Source of the DNA: Chloromonas sp. AAM2
Taxonomy: Eukaryota > Chlorophyta > Chlorophyceae > Chlamydomonadales > Chlamydomonadaceae
NCBI GenBank assembly: GCA_004335635.1
Contig: QAXH01005665.1
Coordinates: forward strand, 1 to 64,000
Length of the DNA stretch: 64,000 nucleotides
Reading direction: 5' to 3'
This document shows positions 22,863 through 35,194 of this stretch, piece after piece. The notes under the pieces were generated by a model. It was given only the letters and a program-made list of their open reading frames with translations. It searched no databases and had not been told where the DNA came from. Every line of letters starts with the position of its first letter. Position 1 is the stretch's first letter. The translations under genes were made by a program, and so were the position numbers.

Positions 22863-25800
22863 CTACTACATGGCTACTCGCATACTGCGGTTTTGCAGCT
22901 TGTTTGAATTGCAGAAGCAAGTAAGCCCAACCATGGTCAACATGCTGCCCGTTGTCTCAAGGCCCCAGCTAGACTAGTGTTTGATGATTCTACGTTTAAA
23001 ATTAAACAGCTTCTTTTCTGAATCGCACAGGAAGTTTTGAAGGTGCCTCTATCCACAGTCTTTCTGAAATCCCGTAAGCCTTGTCTCACCTAACGACTTA
23101 CCTTGCCCTTCAAAAAGCCTAACATACAACGCCCAACAAACAACACAACGCCTCAACCAGGCCTTCCCAAACTCAGACAAGTGAGTACCCCCAACTAACC
23201 ATAAGCCCAAAGGTGGGTAGTATGTTCTCCTTCTGAACACTTGGCAATCACAGTGGTATTCCACTTAACACTTGAAAAACCCCAAAACAAACAGGCAACA
23301 CCCAAACAACTGAAAACTGACCTCAACAAACAATGCATGACTAACCTCAAAGCCGTTTTCAGACACCTCTCAACAATCAACCCACCTGTGGGATGACCTG
23401 CTGCAGCACGCCCTGGTGCAGCGGCTGCAGGCGCAGCTTCCCCCGGTAGTTGGCGGTCACATGGCCTCCCATGAGCGCATTCATAGGGGGGCTCAGGAAG
23501 GAGGCTAACAACACAGTCTGTCTGCGCAAGAGGCCATGAGCAACACGAAATCGGTTACAACGCCAATCGCAATTTCATTTCCAGGCCCAAGTCTCAGCAG
23601 GCAACCCATCATCTTTGATCCATCTGCCCCTCACGTTGCAGGACAGTGTAACCAACAAACAAACGAACAACTAAAGATTTCTGAACTTCTCAAACGATTC
23701 AACCCCATCCACAGCCTTCCACATTCCTCCTGTACCTGCACACCCACTCCACCCTACCCGGACTCCACCCACCTCAACCACACACAGCTCTCTGCCCACC
23801 TGTAGTGTTTAACTGCACCTGGCCTCCCCTACTTTTGTATCTGTTTTTGCATCTGTTTTTGAACCTGGACCCGATCTCCCTTTGAACCCCGTGCCCGTCT
23901 GCCTTACCAGACCAGCCCAGCATCCATGGGCTCGCGACCCTCTCCTCTCCCAAGGATAAGTTACTGAATCACATGTGATGAACGGTGTCCTGCAATGATG
24001 TGTACTTCGCTATCTCCCTATTAGTCCTGCCTAAGTGTAAGTGTAAGCATTCCCTGCGCCCTTCCCCGCACTCTGCTCCGCCCACCTGTAGTGTTTTGCC
24101 CATCCCGCCAGAGCCCACTCCCTCACTCGCATGATGTCCACTCCATGCTGCTCCCGGGGCAGATGGTTCAGCGCCTCAACCACATTCTCAACATGAGACC
24201 AGTTCTGCGCAAACATGATACCCATTGCTACAAAAATCAACATTTGTGTCTGAAACCAGAATTGCGCTTTGCTCGAGTCATGTAGAATGATGTCCAGTTG
24301 AAGGTCGACGCAGCCGATGCAAGAGTTCATGCACACACGTGCAGAAAGTAACAGTATTTTCTGCTGATTTAGCGTATGGTATCCAAGCAGCGGCATTGAT
24401 CAATTGGGGCAGAGTTTTTGCTTTTTCTTTGCGAATGACGCTGGCCTGGCGTGCAAGCTGGCAAAAGTGGCTCTGGCTGGCCTCGCGACTGGAACGCTCA
24501 TAGCAAAAACCCAATCGGCAAAGACCATTGTTGTCACCAGCGTCCAGTTGCTTTTCTGACCGTTCAACTCATGTTGGTGTTGTTGTTTACATGGCCTTCA
24601 GTCCGGCGAGGACTGCTCAGCAGGGCAGGGTTCAACTCAAGTGATCCACTGGTCATGGGCTGACCTGGCCTCCGGTCGGACAGAAGGTTCAAGTCCTTGG
24701 TGGTTGTGTACGAGAAAGACGTCGGTCGTGTACAATTTATTGGTGGGCGCTACGGAAAGTCCGCTGTTGAGTCGTCTGCCCACGCGCATGTGACACAACA
24801 GCTTCCTTGGACACCCTGGACACTAGACTGGATACACTAGGCACTGCTGCGCCCTGGCATTGGCCTGGCGCCCAACTGGCGAAAAACGGCCAGCCAGACT
24901 GGGGCGCAACTCGCAGAGTTTGGCGGGCGCCAGAAAGTGTACCAACAGCCAAAACCGTCAAACTGCCAAAGCCCAACCGACCTGCATGGTCATGACGTCT
25001 GCCCTGTCGATGATGAGCACCTCAATGCTCGACAGGAAGTCCGTTGCCCCGTCACCCTGGCTGCCCTCCACCTTGGACTTGTTGACTCCACTCTTGGACG
25101 CGGCGGCAGTGGCTCGCTCCTCTCGCTTGCGCGCATCCTCTGTGGCACGAGAAGCGGAAGGATGAACATTTCATTGAGCATTGCATAAGTAATGGAATAA
25201 TGGCTCGATTCTCACGCGTAGGTGAGGAGGGAGCGGGGGGAGGGAGAGGGGTCGTTAACAGCACCGAAGAAGCCATGCCAGATCTGCAGAAAAACCGCAG
25301 TAACCATTGTTCGCCAGATAGCAATGCACCCCAACTCTCAACCTTCAACTTCACCCTCAGGAACCCTCAAAGGGGAGGCAGTACGGTTTGCCAGTGAGCG
25401 CTGAACCTCAACCCTGTATGTGGTCCTCCCACCTGCCAGCTTGGTTGCCAGTGCCAGGGGCGATGCGATGATGACGTCGCTCTCAAACAGATTGGAAAAC
25501 AACCTGCGCACATCGCATAAACACGGACCGTAAACACGGAAAGTAACCTACACAACACATGCACAAACCACGTTTGCAACCGTCATGAGCTAGTCTTGCA
25601 TGGCAAAAATATGCAGACAATCACGAACACGTACGCAGCCGTCAGGAGCTAAGTTTGCATGGGAGCATTCTGCTTGCAGTGTTAGGTCAGGAGCTAGGTT
25701 TCAGATACGTCTTAGACAGGATTCGACAACCCGATCGGACACTGATAAAACTCAGCCCGGGATCCAGAATCCCAATGAAAGTTTGCATGACCTACGAGAG

Positions 25801-28800
25801 TCCCGGTAGTTTTGCATGGCACTTACGATATTCCACAATTCCGATGAAATTCAAGAGCTGTGCCTGAAATCCAAGATATCCTTGCCTCAAAATCTCTCAC
25901 GTAAATAGGATTCAAACCTAATCCCAACATTAGCCCAGCCTCAGGCTCACTTTATTGCGCCCCTTGTAATCTTTACGCCCAGCCTGAAGTGGTCGTCAGT
26001 GTTGCCGCTGCCCATTAGGGCTCGCCACTCCGCTGGCTTGGCTGACCGACGCAAGGCAGTGCCTGTGTCAAGCTCATCCTCGGGCAACTCCTGTACAGGG
26101 GAAGGGCAAAGGCACGCAAGAAATACGAAGTTGTGTCGATGAGACTAGTGTTGAGGGGAGTGAATAAACTCACGGTTGCCACAGCCCTCAAGGGCCCACA
26201 CATTGAGCATCGGCAACATACCAGACGAGGCTTATATCAACATACACAGATGAGGCCTGAGATTCCCAGCTACCAGTGCATGTTCTCAACGGCTTTCTGT
26301 TACCCGGCCTCAGTGGCTGAGCGACTCCATGTGAGGCATGTCACAATCCGCCCCATACAAATCCGGAATCCCATCCCCTCCCCTAACACCTCCAGATAAT
26401 TCCCTGCCACATCTCCCCCCTCTCACACCTTCGGATTTCCTCCCTCTCCAACCTCTGAATCACGATATGATCCCCTCTCCCTTGTCCACATCTCCCCCTC
26501 TCACACCTCAGGATCAGTGAACTGTTCCACGAATCTGGCCTTCCCCGTGACGCTGTCTGCCCTTGTCTCTCGCATGGCCAGGCGCACCAGCCGCAGCACG
26601 CAACGGAAGGCCAGGTTGCGCTGGGGCAGTAAGATAAGCACCTTTGGCCGAGTGAAACCCTGTGAGGACAGGCAGGCCAACAGATGATCGTGTTTGTGCA
26701 GTTTTGAACCTTGTTGGAAGGCTAGGTTCCGCTGCCGCAGCAGAATCAACACCTGGGCCAAGTCACACTCTGAGGAAAATACAGGCCCACAGCGACGTCT
26801 TGATGCTTGATCATTGGAGAAACCCTGGTGAATTGGTTTCTAAACACAGTTTTATCTGGTCACTGGTTACCAGAGCGCATGTCTTGCAATACCGGGACAT
26901 GGTAGATGCACAAGACGAATCTTGCACAAAAAGCAGAACAAGAACCCATTAACTGACTTGACTGGGGCTGGCCCCACAACACTAATCTCGAGTCATCCGA
27001 AGTGGCCAACCATCAATCAACATCAAAAACCTTTTCCTGTGGGCGGGAGGGACCAGTCAACCTGATATCTTGCAGTTGTCCCGTCGTCCTAGATTATCAC
27101 TGAATCACTGTCACCGACCTTGTGCGCGCATCCGCACAACAAACTGCTTCTACACCCAAAAGGTTTCACACATGTGACTCCTGTTTGATCCCCCACGTGC
27201 CTCACTTGGCCACGTGGCACCTTGACATGTGCATGCGCCTGCCCCTCCTCCCTCCCTCAGGTTCACAACAGCCAAACAACAGCCAAACAACAGCCAAACA
27301 ACAGCCAACCACAGCCACCCATACGCAATCTTGTCCGTGGCTGTCAGTGTTAGCGGCCAACAAACAGTCAACACAAACGGTTTCCTGTCCACTTCCCCCA
27401 GTGCGTCACCTGGTCACGTGGCACGTCCACAGCTTCCAGCGCCTCCTCGCCGCCCCCCTGTTGGTGTCGTGCCGCCTCCAGCCTGTCGTTGTTCCGCTTG
27501 ATGCGGTCGGCTGTCTTGGCTATGTGGTTGAGGCAGTGCAGCAGGTAAGCGTCCTGGAGCGGGTCTGGGGGCACCACACAAGGATAGTGTGATGGATACC
27601 ACGTGATTGAGGCCGACGCGCCGACGTGATGGATACCACGTGATTGAGGCCGACGCGCCGACGGCAAAGACATGACCGAGATAACAAGGCCATGCAATGA
27701 CATGCGGATGCCGACCACTGATGTTCATGCATTGAACTGACTGTCTCATCTGGACTTGCGCCCAGTTGCCAATCAATTTACCACTCTCCTACCAAATAAT
27801 AACCTAGGTTGCCTCTGATGACGAGCGCTGATGTCAACACATGCCAACGATCATTCCGTATGCTGTCCCTTTCAAAGGGACCAAAGTTTGGGCATACGCT
27901 TGGCGCATACTTGTGTCGTGTTTGGAGTTGTCTGCAGTCAAAACTACCCAACTACCCAACTGCCCCTTTTCTTCTTGTGTACCCCAGTAGGCCTGTCTAA
28001 CCTAAAGGCCTGTGCATATCCCCGGCCGCCCCCCACTGGCACCTTGAGCGTTTAGCTTGTGTGGGTAGGGCCGACACGCCCAGACCAGATCCGAATAGCC
28101 TTGCAGCGCCGCAAACATGGCCTGCTGCTCAGCACACACCCAGTCACCAGTGTGCACCTGCAAAGTCAATACAGGATAAGGCCCGTTACGATCATACCCA
28201 ATCTGCGACCCAGCAAATAAGATCTTCTCCCAACGCGGTTGCATCAGTTGAATGTGCTCTGTGAGAAGCAACCGCACGCCCTGTAATTCACACCCACACT
28301 TCAGCATCCCTCGATTGAACCCACCAGATGAAAGGTTGATTATCATAAAGCAAGGTTGATTATCAAGAGAAAAGCATGACACTGCAGTCGACTGACCTGC
28401 TGCCCCTTCCGGTGTGTGCGTGTCGGCCGACCCTCTCTTGTCTGATCCTGACCCGTTTGCCCCGGCCCCTGATGTCCCTCTGCATCACTGACGGTGCCAT
28501 TCGTGGCTTGAGTGGTGGCGTGACTGGTGGTGTTGGTGGTGGCGTTAGTGTTGGTGTTGATTTCCGCGGCCTCCTCCGCCTGCACTTCCCTCCACCTAGT
28601 GACTAGGCGCTCCTTCACGCTGTACGCGTCCAGTTGGGGCGGACAGGGCGGGAGCAGGGCGCCGCCAGCGCTGTGCCAAACGGCGTGGGGTAGGCTGAGT
28701 GCCTGTGATGGAGTCAGGGGCAAGACGACCAACACTTTATGTACAGTGGATGGAGGGCAGGCAGGGTCACCAAGGGTTGATGACATGAATGCAAGTGGTG

Positions 28801-30574
28801 GGTGCCACACGGAGTGGGGCAGGCTGGGCGCCTGTGGATGAGGACAGACAAGGTCACCTTGATGGCAAAAGAAAGGTGCGGCAGTCCTACCTCTCCGAGG
28901 GTTGAGTCATCAACAACACGTGAGCTTGAGTCATGCAACACGAGAGGTTGAGTTATTCCCTAAAGTTCCACGACTTGGAACTCGCCATATCCCTCAAGTG
29001 GCCTTGTTCTCGACTTTTCCAAGGCTCCTCTTCCGACACGCAGGCCTAGAAACCGCTTCAAAACATACAGCATGTCAATGTCTCCAACTCCTGACATTTG
29101 ATTCAACCACCGCATCAGATCAAAGCTGCCCAGCATTTACGACACCTCACCCAGTGTATTCTGGGCAGAACCAAGGCAACTGGAGCAAACAAGGCCGAGC
29201 TACAACAGGGTGCCTCCTAAACCTGTAGCCCTAACCTAACTTGTAGCCCTAACCAACCTAACCTGTAGCCCTAACCAACCTAACCTGTAGCCCTAACGAA
29301 CCTAACCTGAAGCCCTAACCAACCTAACCCGTAGCCCTAACCAACCTAACCCGTAGCCCTAACAAACCCTGAAACCCTAACCTAACCCTATCGCGCACCT
29401 TGCTGTTTCCCGCTGGTGTTGCCTCTAACCACTTGGCGCGCTGTGCGGCGTGGAGGGCTGCCGCCTCTGCGTCACTCAACTGCCGCTCCACGTGCTCTGA
29501 CCACGTGTCAGTAACGTCCAAGGACGGCCTGCAAGGCAACAGTAGCAATGCACAAAGTGGGCACAAGTACTTCCCAACCCGGCGACCTGCGATTCGAAAA
29601 TAGCAATGCATGAGGCAGACAATGGCTAGACAATAAGTAAACAATAGGTAGAAGACAATAAATAGACAAGAAAGTTATACCTCTTCCGCAGTGGCAACAT
29701 CTCAAGACTGCAAGACTAACTCAACACCAGTGCTTGAACACACCTGCAGTGTTTTCAGCAATACAGAAAAGCACGTACTGTGACTGTGGTCGCACCAATC
29801 AACACCACCACCTGTAATTTGCAGCTGTAAGCATATGGTTTGGGGCGGGGAGGATGAGCTGAACTGCCAGACTGTGAATGCGTCCAATCAATTTCTGCCC
29901 TTCAACTCATCCAATCTATCCCAGCTCCCAAATACAATCTGTCCCTGCTAGTAATTGAAGCTGCTGGCGGCTGCACCCTGCCACACCTACCCCTGGGATC
30001 CAGTAGCTGGCTTGGTGCCAGTCTGATTGCCATGACTTGCCATGTTCACCCCGTTGGCCTGTTCCTCGTTTTCCTCTCCCTGCTCACTCTCCCCTGCTGG
30101 GTCATCTTCGCTCTCTTGTTCCTCCTGCCTAGCCTTGGACGTTACACGCCGTTTCAATGACGGTTCTGGTAGCCCTTCCTCCTGTTCGCCCTCGTTCTCA
30201 GATGCACTGAGCTCGTCTTCATCTGTGCCCTCGCCCTCGCCTGATTCAGAGTTGCTGGCATCGCTGTCGCCTTGCTCTTGCATGCGTCTGCGACGCAAGG
30301 CTTGCGATGCCTTGCCTTTGGCTTGCACCAGCATGCCCATCAGCTGTTGGTATGCATCTGCATCAACCCTAGGCTCAGGGTCTACTTCCTCTGCATGCTG
30401 CTGCTGCTGCTGCAAATCACGGCCTTGGACTGCATGGGGAGCGTGTGAAGGGGCTGATGGGACCGGCCGTTGTCTTTTGAGGTGCAACTTGCCTGCGGCC
30501 GGCGCATGCGCTGCAACGCTGCCGCCAGCGGCCTTGAGTAGCTGCGCAAGCTTCCCCCTTTTTGCGTTCGGCAT
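21073..30574 (-). CDS. UTP25: UTP25 (DEF homologue), small-subunit processome pseudohelicase
   Basis: Exons on the minus strand, 5' to 3': 29991-30574, 29399-29528, 28397-28702, 28043-28157, 27410-27564, 26507-26659, 25951-26090, 25433-25503, 24982-25139, 24086-24204, 23386-23521, 22552-22715, 22004-22178, 21589-21661, 21073-21212. Total 872 residues, all phases closing. UTP25 acts in nucleolar 18S rRNA maturation as part of the U3/SSU processome. Residues 1-215 are acidic and disordered, with the family start 'AKRGKLAQLL'. The helicase-like core has GFTRPKVLILLPQRN, SDVIIASPLAL, LSSIEVLIIDRADVM, NWSHVENVVEALN, FVPSYFDFVR, IYTERAHFYHRHRIRG and LFYGPP. It ends VLYCKWDVLALERLVGTSRA, as in the family. 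ATG 30574 was preferred over an in-frame ATG at 30652 because the family motif starts there. Confidence 0.93.
22800..22862. repeat. ATC trinucleotide microsatellite
   Basis: About 20 uninterrupted CAT units lie in a UTP25 intron. Confidence 0.95.
24573..24627 (+). mobile_element. Retroposon-like repeat fragment in a UTP25 intron
   Basis: A GTT-rich start and CATGGCCTTCAGTCCGGCGA match the 5' end of the element at 19003. It is inserted antisense to UTP25. Confidence 0.5.
26704..26763 (-). pseudogene. Relic of a duplicated UTP25 exon
   Basis: Read on the minus strand this encodes AQVLILLRQRNLAFQQGSKL. That parallels PKVLILLPQRNLAFRCVLRL in the real exon at 26507-26659, which begins about 50 bp away. 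It lies in the upstream intron, has no clean acceptor and lacks the rest of the exon, so it is a decayed partial duplication. Confidence 0.75.
27597..27666. repeat. 37-bp tandem duplication in a UTP25 intron
   Basis: Two copies of a unit beginning GTGATGGATACCACGTGATT and ending in GCCGACGCGCCGAC stand head to tail at about 27589-27662. Confidence 0.75.
29219..29390. repeat. Telomere-like CCCTAA-bearing tandem array in UTP25 intron
   Basis: About seven units of a 22-bp motif (CTAACCTGTAGCCCTAACCA plus AC) occupy the intron just downstream of the second UTP25 exon. The array ends with AACCCTAACCTAACCCTA. Each unit contains CCCTAA, the core of common telomeric repeats, but the array is not a pure telomeric repeat. 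Confidence 0.85.
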
Positions 30575-30799
30575 GGTGCATGCGATGGGGCTGCACCCTT
30601 GCGATCCGCCTTGGCGCACCATGCGGGCAGATGGCTCCAGAAACGCCGGCATCGTTGACCGAAACGCTTAGCACGTGGTCTGTTGGGCATTCAATGCATG
30701 TGTGTAGGATGCAGCTGTGCCGAAGTATAAGCGCGGGCCACATTCGCTCATCTTTCGGGTCGCTAATCAGCTCTTTTGTCGACTAACACAAAACACCAG
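30575..30799. promoter_or_regulatory. Bidirectional promoter region, UTP25/ARL3
   Basis: Only 225 bp separate the UTP25 start codon (minus, 30574) from the proposed ARL3 start codon (plus, 30800). Both promoters and 5' UTRs must fit here or overlap the flanking transcripts. No TATA box or defined motif was identified. Confidence 0.5.
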
Positions 30800-32724
30800 A
30801 TGGTGTGTGGCTTTGGCATGGGCAGATGCAACATCCCAAAGCAGTCGAAGTTACAGCGGCACCAGGAGTAGGAACATAGCTATTTGGAACGAACGGCAAG
30901 ACTATTTGTTTTTGGACCTGCGTGCAGGGCTTGCTCAGCCTCATCAGGAGTTTGAAGAAAAAGGAAGGGGAGGTGCGTGCGATGCGTTGCTCGTGATGTT
31001 AGACGTGCTCTCGCCGTTTCACAAGTCTGAACGTTGTTGTGTCGTATTGGCTGCAGGCACGCATTCTTGTGTTGGGGCTGGACAATGCAGGCAAGACAAC
31101 CATTCTCCGATGCCTGAGCGATGAAGACATCACCACCATCACACCTACACAGGTGACAGGCAGCATGGGGTGACAGCTGCATGGAGAAAAACGGGCGTGC
31201 TAGCTGCCATTCTTCATGAACTGGTGCATTTCCAGGACACAGGCAGCCGCACTTGATGCCTAGCTCTGAACCCATGCATGCCATGTTGCCCGAGGCGGGC
31301 TACGCCACCAATCCCACATGCAGCTGTTGCACACACGCATACACACACCATATATGCACGGTGCTAGCAGGAAAACCAACCAACACAACGTGCCCACACC
31401 CACGGGAAAGGACAGGACGTGCTCACCTCCAGAGCAACCGTTTGACATCACTGTACAAGCATGTGTGCCACCTGTCACCTCAGTTGTTGGCTACCTGTAT
31501 GTGGCTTTGTAGGGGTTCAACATCAAATCCTTGTCCCGAGACGGGTTCAACTTGAAGCTCTGGGACATTGGGGGGCAGAAATCCATCCGTCCATACTGGT
31601 GGGTGCATGCAGGCACAGCGCTGCCACCTGTCCTTCTGTGTATAAGGCTTGCTTGGTTTGGGGCGTGCAAGAAGCCTCCAAATGATGTCAAGTACGGTTG
31701 AGTAATGCGTGGTGGGCATACTGACAGGCAACCAGCACGGGCAGATGCGTGGCAGGCAGTCTGCTCACTGACTATGTATCCGCCCTGCTGTGATCTGGTC
31801 GATCACCCTTCGAACCACGCAAATGTACTCTATACTGAGAGGGCGTCAAGGCTAACTTATGCAAAGGATGCACGTATGCATCCCACTGTGCCACCCTCAC
31901 TCTCACCACCGCACGTGCAGGCGTAACTACTTTGACGCCACCGACGCCCTCATCTATGTGATTGATAGCTTCGACAGGAAGCGCATGGCAGAGAGCGGTT
32001 CGGAGCTGGACATGATTCTAGAGGTGAGGCTTACGATTGCACAGACCATTCGCACAGGTGAAATGCCAGGCGTGAACAAACGTGTTATAGGAACCTGGCA
32101 CAAGCACAACTACCTGGTCACCAATACACACCAAAGGTATGCTATAAAAGGCCAGCTGTTAGCGTTGCCAAGGCCGATCATGGGCCACCTGTCAGCACAT
32201 AGCTCAGTGACATAGCTGCCACGGGCGAGTCTAGTACGTGATTGGTAATGGGCAGTTACTGCTTTAGGCAGACTGATTTTGCAGGGATGTCTGCTGCTAC
32301 ATGCCCAGAATGGCAAGCTGCTGCAGCACAGGATGCTGAGATTCAGTTCAATTAGAAACTTGTGCATGACCGGATATAATTCAGCACGCCCTACTCATTG
32401 CGTTTTACAAACCTCAACACACACACTCACACACCAGTTGAGTGAGTGGGTGAAGCACATGATGGCATCATGCAATCAATCTTAACGCCCAACCTACCAT
32501 GTAACGCCCTGTTCTTGCCACAGGAGGAGAAGATGAAGAACGTTCCCCTACTGGTGTTCGCCAACAAGCAGGACCTTGTGGGCGCCATGACAGGCGATGA
32601 GATCGCAGACGAGCTCAACCTAGTGGGCATCCGGGACAGGCCCTGGCAGATCCAGGCGTGCTCAGCCACACAGGGGGAGGGCCTGTCAGAGGGAATGGAA
32701 TGGGTCATGAAGCTCGTCAAGTGA
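30800..32724 (+). CDS. ARL3: ARL3-type small GTPase
   Basis: Exons 30800-30802 (ATG alone, inferred), 30928-30972, 31057-31152, 31513-31598, 31921-32023 and 32524-32724 give 177 residues. Human ARL3 has 182. The N-terminus [15 protein letters not shown] forms the amphipathic helix of the ARL2/3 group. The P-loop is GLDNAGKT (residues 23-30), switch I TPTQGFN, switch II WDIGGQ (Q70), and base-recognition motifs are NKQD and CSA. RPYWRNYFD matches ARL3. ARL3-GTP releases lipidated cargo from UNC119 and PDE6D carriers inside cilia. The first exon is inferred: exon 2 starts in phase at the glycine after Met, and an ATG followed directly by GTGTGT lies at 30800. A TGTAA lies at 33126. Confidence 0.92.
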
Positions 32725-33125
32725 AACCGCTGAGCATGTGATCCAGCTGTTTGAATGTACGATGTCTGGCAGGCGCCATGTGTGCACTTGCTTGCACGTG
32801 GCTGCACGCCGAAAGGTGACAGAAGCTCATTGTGTTCAGAAAGGTGACAGTGGCCAAGCCTTGTAGCTGCCGAGCTGCTTGAACAAATGACAAGTGCCCT
32901 GCCATTTTCAGCGGTGTTCGTCGTTTTCTTCTCTGCCTGGTTATTTACAGATACCCACAGTCAGGGTGTGAAGCTCTTGAGTAGTTGAAATGTCCTGCTT
33001 GAATTCGGACTGGTCTGAATGTCCAGTTTGCCATTGCAAAAAAAAGCGTGCTGGCCCTGACACCCCATACAAGCCAAGTGTCGTTCATGGCCTTAACACG
33101 CTTGGTGCCTCTTCTGCTGGTGCGC

Positions 33126-33130
33126 TGTAA
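33126..33130 (+). terminator. Candidate ARL3 TGTAA poly(A) signal
   Basis: TGTAA occurs about 400 bp after the ARL3 stop and faces the B9D1 signal at 33218-33222 (minus). Confidence 0.4.
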
Positions 33131-33217
33131 CAGATGTGCACCGACGGCCTTTCCATTTGCTTTCAGTATTCAGCTGCAGGCCACGTGTGATCCAGGGCAA
33201 AGCTTTTGGGCCTACTG

Positions 33218-33222
33218 TTACA
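33218..33222 (-). terminator. Candidate B9D1 TGTAA poly(A) signal
   Basis: TTACA on the plus strand is TGTAA on the minus strand, about 460 bp after the B9D1 stop. Cleavage just downstream would end the transcript near the ARL3 3' end without long overlap. Confidence 0.4.
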
Positions 33223-33679
33223 AGATTATGGACGGCCTTCCATGGTCATCATGCATGTAAACATTCACGATGCTCATCACAAGGCCACACTCCCAGAAGT
33301 CATGGTCTCAGCTCAGCATGCAGTAGGATAGAAGCATGCCAGGTTAATTAGAACAAACTTGTCCAGCTAGCTAGCTAGCAAGGCAGCTCTAAGTGCACGC
33401 AGAGGAGGTCCTGCTGAACAAACAGCAGCATACAATGATAAAAGCCAAGATCCTGAGCAAGACAGAACCAACAAGTCCAAGCAGCTCTGGCAGAAGCGGG
33501 AACCAGAACAAGAAAAAGGCGAAGTTCCGGGTCACGGTCTATGCAACTCAGAGACAGGAAGAAAAGACTCGAGGAATGTAGTATCATTTGTTATTCTATC
33601 TGGAAAGGTCCAAAGTTGAGTTTGGACACGCATACCATCATACATTGAGTTTGGGAATTCTAGCTAGTCAGGAGTCTGC

Positions 33680-35194
33680 TCAGAGGTGCTTGACGGCTGT
33701 CGCTGCCTTGCGGCTGGATCCGTCTGATATGCCGAACACCTCCATGTCCTTTGTCATGACATTGAGCTGAGTCAGCACGTAACCGTTGGACTCCACTCGC
33801 GTCACTGCATGCATGGCGGGTCAGACAGCACGCATGCTTGGCACTAGTTTTGGCTGGCTAGCTGGCTGACTCGGCATGCTTGTGCTCATGACATCCGTCC
33901 ATGCTGGCTGTGCCAAGTTTACGTCTGTCTATGGAGAAGCAGGTCATGAGGGTGGTGTTGCTGCATAGACGCGCCCCATGTTGCTGCATGCAGTGTTGCC
34001 CCTCATCCAGTCCCGTGACGGCTTCCTTGGAGTGAAACTATTTGTCAAGCCTGATCAAGCCAAGCACTGTGCTGCATGCGTTCTTGCCCCTCACCTTCCC
34101 TTCCCTCTCCATAGCTAGGGAACCTTGGGTCGGAAAACTCCGCCGGCATGCCGCTCATCCAGGCTAGGAACGACTGAAGGCCTGAGGCAGACCGTGGCTT
34201 GAATAACCGCAGCTTTAGTGAATATCTGTAAACGGCAACGCAGGCAACGCATGAAAGTCACTTGGTCATCAAGCTGTGACTGCTGTTACTGCTCAAGGAC
34301 TGTTGCAAACGGCAGCAGCCATGTCGGCAGCGGCCTGCCTGGCTTAACACCTGTCCCTGCCAGTCTGGCTTTCTTGATCATGTAGCCCCGTCTGCTTGGC
34401 AACCACCAGCATGCCTCATGCCATGCCGGTTGTTTTCAGTTGGACCAAGGTTTCCGTCCCCTGCTGCCCATGCACAGTGCATGCTGCTGCTAAGCCTACC
34501 TTCCAGCGCATGTGGGCAAGTGTATGCATCCGTAGCCTTTGATCACATCCCTGCCAAATGTGTCCAGCCCGTACACGCTAACCACAAGCTGTGGCCACCC
34601 AAAGGCGTTGGTGGTTTTATACGTCAGGTCAAGAGGGTAGTTCCACACCAGCAATTGCTCTGGCCCTGCATGGCGAGCAGCCATTGACTGCTGGGGTCTT
34701 GCATTGTGTGGCAAGGGTGAGCTGCATGCAATGACAGTGGTGTGCATGAATGTACTCGCCTATCAGCCCTTGGCATGGATAACAAGCAGGTACGAAATAA
34801 GAAAGTCACACAAACAGGAATGTACAGTGTTAAGCCGGAACACGAATGGGACACGCTCTGCGGCATGTGCATGCTCCTTGCCTTGGGACAGACAAGCAGC
34901 CTGCGTAATGCCCTCCTCTAGGCCGTCTAGGAGTTGCCAGTCTTCGCCAGCCACAAGCTGAAATTTGAGATATGCGTTGTCGCAACCAGGTATCTGCAAG
35001 GATTTGTTTTTAGGGGCAGTGAGGCGGGAACCCTAACCGATTGCCATGCACCAACGCTCTCTATGCTGTCAGATTGAGCCGCTCCAGCAGAGGAGCACAC
35101 GCGTTAGAATGTGAGCGAAGGCCACTCTAACCTGTGCGCACTCGATCTGTCCAGTCGCCATGACGGTAAAAGAGCTAGGCAAGGCGTCCGCCAT
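33680..35194 (-). CDS. B9D1: B9 domain-containing protein 1 (ciliary transition zone)
   Basis: Minus-strand exons 35132-35194, 34855-34993, 34500-34665, 34095-34225 and 33680-33804 encode 207 residues (human 204). The B9 domain covers most of the protein: [15 protein letters not shown] at the start, [67 protein letters not shown] and [15 protein letters not shown], each aligning in order with B9D1 rather than B9D2 or MKS1. B9D1 works with B9D2 and MKS1 in the transition-zone gate of cilia. The donor of the second exon (C|GTGTCC at 34854) is non-canonical in sequence; a donor at TGT (about 34894) would also keep phase but shorten the protein by 13 residues. The 34038-34260 segment partly overlaps a retroposon-like fragment upstream of it. 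Confidence 0.93.
33985..34037 (+). mobile_element. Diverged retroposon 3'-end fragment
   Basis: GTCCCGTGACGGCTTCCTTG followed by GAGTGAAA resembles the 3' end of the 19003 element. It lies in the last intron of B9D1. The match is short. Confidence 0.35.

Larger units (their letters stand above)
32725..33679. other. Convergent 3' flanks of ARL3 and B9D1
   Basis: This stretch holds the 3' UTRs of ARL3 and B9D1. It has opposing TGTAA motifs and a CTAG run at about 33365-33380. A 62-codon frame at 33393-33581 has no recognisable product. Confidence 0.5.

Noticed and set aside
29219..29390. Telomere-like array as a true chromosome end
   Set aside because: UTP25 exons continue in phase on both sides, so the array is internal.
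30042..30671. A 209-codon plus-strand frame rich in Ser and Cys
   Set aside because: It is the antisense shadow of the acidic first exon of UTP25.
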